NCBI GenBank assembly: GCA_913041665.1
Contig: CAJWKT010000012.1
Location: forward strand, 1 to 34,245
Source: an uncultured Gammaproteobacteria bacterium
GTDB lineage: Bacteria; Pseudomonadota; Gammaproteobacteria; Steroidobacterales; Rariloculaceae
Reading direction: 5' to 3'
DNA: 34,245 nt
Part shown: positions 32,221 through 34,245 of the stretch, in pieces
Layout: every line of letters begins with the position of its first letter
Numbering within the stretch: the stretch's first letter is position 1
Notes under the pieces: model-generated
Told to the model about the DNA's origin: nothing
The model's database searches: none
Seen by the model: the letters and a program-made list of their open reading frames with translations, nothing else
Translations under genes and position numbers: made by a program

Positions 32221-32265
32221 GAGGTCAATGTATTCGCCTGTCTATCAATCCGTCAAACTTCTAGA

Positions 32266-32700
32266 CTAATCCTCACGAGTTGCATTGGGTGGCGTACTGT
32301 CTTTTTTGGCGCCACCCCAGCCGTTTTCCGTCACATCAAAAATAATGCCATTGGGGTCACGGTATTTGACCTCGTAGAAAACATTTTCGCCTTCGGGAAC
32401 CGAGCCCATGAAGTGGTGACCCCCTGCATTCTCAATGCGTTTATGGGTTTCATCTATGTCGTCGATCCAAAAACCGATATGGTGGAGTCCGACGTAATCT
32501 TTTCCGCGATCTTCTCCGGCCATTTCATCAGTTTTGTACCTGAGAAGGGCCAGATTGATAATACCATCAGAGAGATAGACTCCATCCGCCAACTCTGAGC
32601 GAGTTTCTCCCACACGTTCCATGTCAAACGCTTTCTCGTAGAACTTAGCGGCTTCCCAAGGGTCGTTGACCGAAAGAGCGATATGTCGGAGTTTACTCAT
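32266..32700 (-). CDS. VOC-superfamily protein (glyoxalase/extradiol dioxygenase fold)
   Basis: A 144-residue metalloenzyme-fold protein with two beta-alpha-beta-beta-beta modules. It starts MSKLRHIALSVNDPWEAAKFYEKAF with candidate ligand His6. The second module starts LHHIGFWIDDIDETHKRIENAGG with candidate ligand His73/His74, and IIFDVTENGWGG holds the acidic end of the metal site. A clear ribosome-binding site (AGGAGA) precedes the ATG. It is the last gene of the transporter operon, 41 bases after the permease. The substrate is unknown: a lyase, isomerase or dioxygenase role on the compound imported by the ABC system is plausible. Confidence 0.9.
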   Translation of the reverse strand: MSKLRHIALSVNDPWEAAKFYEKAFDMERVGETRSELADGVYLSDGIINLALLRYKTDEMAGEDRGKDYVGLHHIGFWIDDIDETHKRIENAGGHHFMGSVPEGENVFYEVKYRDPNGIIFDVTENGWGGAKKDSTPPNATRED

Positions 32701-32741
32701 TCCTTTCTCCTGTAATACTTAATGACTGAGATATGTACACC

Positions 32742-33488
32742 CTACAGCGATCTCCACCACACTAACCTACCGAGTGCCTCAATGGCCCAGTATAGGACCA
32801 GCGAAAGAACAGTCACAGCCAGAAGGGTAGCAAACAGCAGATCGGTGCGGCCAGCCGACATGGTAAACAGGATCAAATTGCCAAGGCCCCGCTCGGATCC
32901 GACAAACTCGCCGATGATCGCACCGATGACGGCTAATGGCATTGCTATTTTGCAGCCATCGATGAAGCTAGGAAGAGCGGCCGGAACGCGCAGTCGCCAA
33001 AAGGTCGACCATGGTGAGGCACGAAGTGCACGAAAGTGTTCGAGCAGAGTCTCTTGAGTGCTGGACAGACCACCCAGGGTTGAAATCACAATTGGAAAGA
33101 AGGCAAACAAGAATGTCATGATGAGTTTGGACATGATGCCGTAACCAAACCATACGATCATCAACGGGGCGAGGGCAATCTTTGGAAGACTTTGTAGTGC
33201 TGTGACCATTGGATAGATGGTCCGCCGCGCGACTGCCGAAAAAAAGACACAGACCGCGACGAGTACGCCACAGACAACCGCGGCTGCAAACCCGATCAGT
33301 ATTTCCCAAAATGTAACAATACCGTGTTGCCAGAGTTCCCCACGGGAAACCCAGCCGGCCTGCAAGATATCGCTGACTGGTGGCAGCAGGTAGGGATGAA
33401 TCTCGAAGTATCGCACTCCGAATTCCCATATACCGCCGATGACTACGAAGAATATGACAGGCTGGAGTAGTCGTCGCACGAAATCCAT
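32742..33488 (-). CDS. ABC transporter permease, SsuC/TauC/ThiX-like
   Basis: The 248-residue inner-membrane permease of the nitrate/taurine/sulfonate-type importer family has about six hydrophobic helices. It shows the typical openings LLQPVIFFVVIGGIWEFGVRYF and LPPVSDILQAGW, and the cytoplasmic coupling-helix region EHFRALRASPWSTFWRLRVPAALPSFIDGCKIAMPLAVIG (in parts, about 145-185), followed by GEFVGSERGLG. Its start overlaps the VOC stop (TAATG). The ATPase gene is not in the window and probably lies beyond the right edge. The substrate is unknown; relatives carry sulfonates, thiamine precursors, aromatic acids and nitriles. Confidence 0.94.
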   Translation of the reverse strand: MDFVRRLLQPVIFFVVIGGIWEFGVRYFEIHPYLLPPVSDILQAGWVSRGELWQHGIVTFWEILIGFAAAVVCGVLVAVCVFFSAVARRTIYPMVTALQSLPKIALAPLMIVWFGYGIMSKLIMTFLFAFFPIVISTLGGLSSTQETLLEHFRALRASPWSTFWRLRVPAALPSFIDGCKIAMPLAVIGAIIGEFVGSERGLGNLILFTMSAGRTDLLFATLLAVTVLSLVLYWAIEALGRLVWWRSL

Positions 33489-34018
33489 TAGGAGTCGGGC
33501 GCCCAGTCAGTCGGAGGTGCTACTACAAACTTCTTGAAATGCCACTGATCAAAAGCGTCGATAGTGTTTTCCCAGACGCTGGGTGTGTACGGGTGATCGT
33601 CCGTAATCTGTACCATGTCTGCATAGAATTCTACGTTGTTTCCATCGGGGTCCTTAAAGACAATGAACAAATTCTCACCCGGGCCATGTTTTCCGATACC
33701 GCGAACGATCTCCACACCTTTTTCCTGTAGCATCTTTGTAGCGTTCTCCATTTCTTCAAGGCTCTCAAGCATATAGGAGAAGTGTTCTACGCCAGGGCGA
33801 GGGTGAATTGGGACATCATTGAGGTGCTCGGCATCTTTCGGAATTTGCGCCAACCCTAGATCGTGATGGTCGTTGCCGCACCGCAAAAACACCATGCTTT
33901 CTTCGATCCAGTCGGACACCTCGAGCCCTAAAATCTCGGTGTAGAACTCGACGGACTTATGAATGTCTCGTACCCAGAGCACAAGATGGCCTAGCTTGCG
34001 GGGTTTGATTTTAGTCAT
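33488..34018 (-). CDS. VOC-superfamily extradiol dioxygenase-like protein
   Basis: The 176-residue protein has a full 2-His-1-carboxylate metal triad: His11 in LGHLVLWVRDIHKSVEFYTE, His79 in GVEHFSYML and Glu130 in DPDGNNVEFYAD. This is the pattern of catechol 2,3-dioxygenase-like and related metal enzymes. A C-terminal extension after residue 133 ends in a Trp-rich segment (TPSVWENTIDAFDQWHF). It is flanked by the substrate-binding protein and permease genes, sharing TAATG junctions with both, so it is built into a transport operon. It probably acts on the imported substrate, perhaps an aromatic compound; this is inference. Confidence 0.9.
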   Translation of the reverse strand: MTKIKPRKLGHLVLWVRDIHKSVEFYTEILGLEVSDWIEESMVFLRCGNDHHDLGLAQIPKDAEHLNDVPIHPRPGVEHFSYMLESLEEMENATKMLQEKGVEIVRGIGKHGPGENLFIVFKDPDGNNVEFYADMVQITDDHPYTPSVWENTIDAFDQWHFKKFVVAPPTDWAPDS

Positions 34019-34245
34019 TAGCGAATATCCTCCCCAGAGAATTCGTCTACTGTCTCTAGAAACTGGTTTGTAAAAATGTCAGCCGTTTGCACGGTGTCCC
34101 TAACGTCATAAGCTTCAGTAACCAACTCTACCGTGCGTGCCATCTTATCAGCTCGAATCCACCCGAGCCCGCGCTTTGCCAAATCGGGGCCTATGATCAA
34201 TTCATTGATGTCCTCTCCACACTTCTGGCAGAACAACTCCCAGCA
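34018..34245 (-). CDS. ABC transporter substrate-binding protein, C-terminal fragment (cut by window edge)
   Basis: Only the last 75 residues are inside the window. They contain RGLGWIRADKMARTVELVTEAYDV and TADIFTNQFLE (in parts), the usual C-terminal pattern of NMT1/THI5-like periplasmic binding proteins (GWMRPxxxxxTxxLVxxAYD, then YTNxFL). The stop overlaps the following VOC gene (TAATG). The call is supported by the adjacent SsuC-like permease. The start lies beyond the right edge. Confidence 0.75.
   Translation of the reverse strand, partial: CWELFCQKCGEDINELIIGPDLAKRGLGWIRADKMARTVELVTEAYDVRDTVQTADIFTNQFLETVDEFSGEDIR

Overview
The window reads as a chromosomal segment from a free-living Gram-negative bacterium of medium GC. 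Supporting signs are an outer-membrane alginate-export-type porin, periplasmic cytochrome c and PQQ enzymes, a lipoprotein, a Tat substrate, and several small families I associate with Proteobacteria (DUF6491-like, DUF2237, a RutE-like nitroreductase). An uncultured aquatic gammaproteobacterium is my best guess, but no marker gene settles it, and the heme genes have a non-enterobacterial flavour.

Region 1 (82-10131, all minus strand) is a tightly packed ten-gene heme operon, in transcription order hemA-hemC-hemD-hemB-hemL-histidine kinase-response regulator-hemE-hemQ-like-hemH. It holds the whole C5 route to uroporphyrinogen III and on to coproporphyrinogen III. It then carries a chlorite-dismutase-family (HemQ/ChdC-like) gene and a ferrochelatase with an actinobacterial-style cysteine pattern, which suggests the coproporphyrin-dependent route to heme. 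An OmpR-type two-component system sits inside the operon, and a PhoB-box-like tandem repeat lies just upstream of hemA.

Region 2 (10247-17378) holds unrelated genes: an APH/choline-kinase-like kinase, an AT-rich lipoprotein of possible foreign origin, a secreted two-domain DUF6152 protein, a secreted cyclophilin, rarA, a rhomboid protease and a small conserved protein.

Region 3 (17743-26909) holds a DUF2237 protein, a split DUF6152/partner pair, the most striking gene of the window, a third DUF6152 protein, two DUF6644-like membrane proteins, a secreted DUF3500-like protein, a PQQ dehydrogenase with a C-terminal cytochrome c domain, and a porin. The striking gene (19447-20028) is a carboxymuconolactone decarboxylase/AhpD-like protein with an in-frame TGA exactly where the second cysteine of CxxC belongs. 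The frame stays open for 107 codons afterwards and a compact bacterial-SECIS-like hairpin follows the TGA, so I read it as a selenoprotein (CxxU). Between the membrane proteins and the DUF3500 gene, a roughly 560-bp AT-rich gap carries three clustered DnaA boxes near a switch in gene orientation; it is a candidate replication origin or DnaA-binding locus.

Region 4 (27001-34245) holds a GNAT acetyltransferase, a class-C beta-lactamase-fold hydrolase, a DUF6491-like protein, a Tat-exported thiamine-diphosphate enzyme followed by a small cytochrome c, and a RutE-like nitroreductase. Converging on these is an ABC-transporter operon (substrate-binding protein cut by the window edge, permease) with two VOC/extradiol-dioxygenase-fold genes. 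No rRNA, tRNA, insertion sequence or CRISPR array was found.
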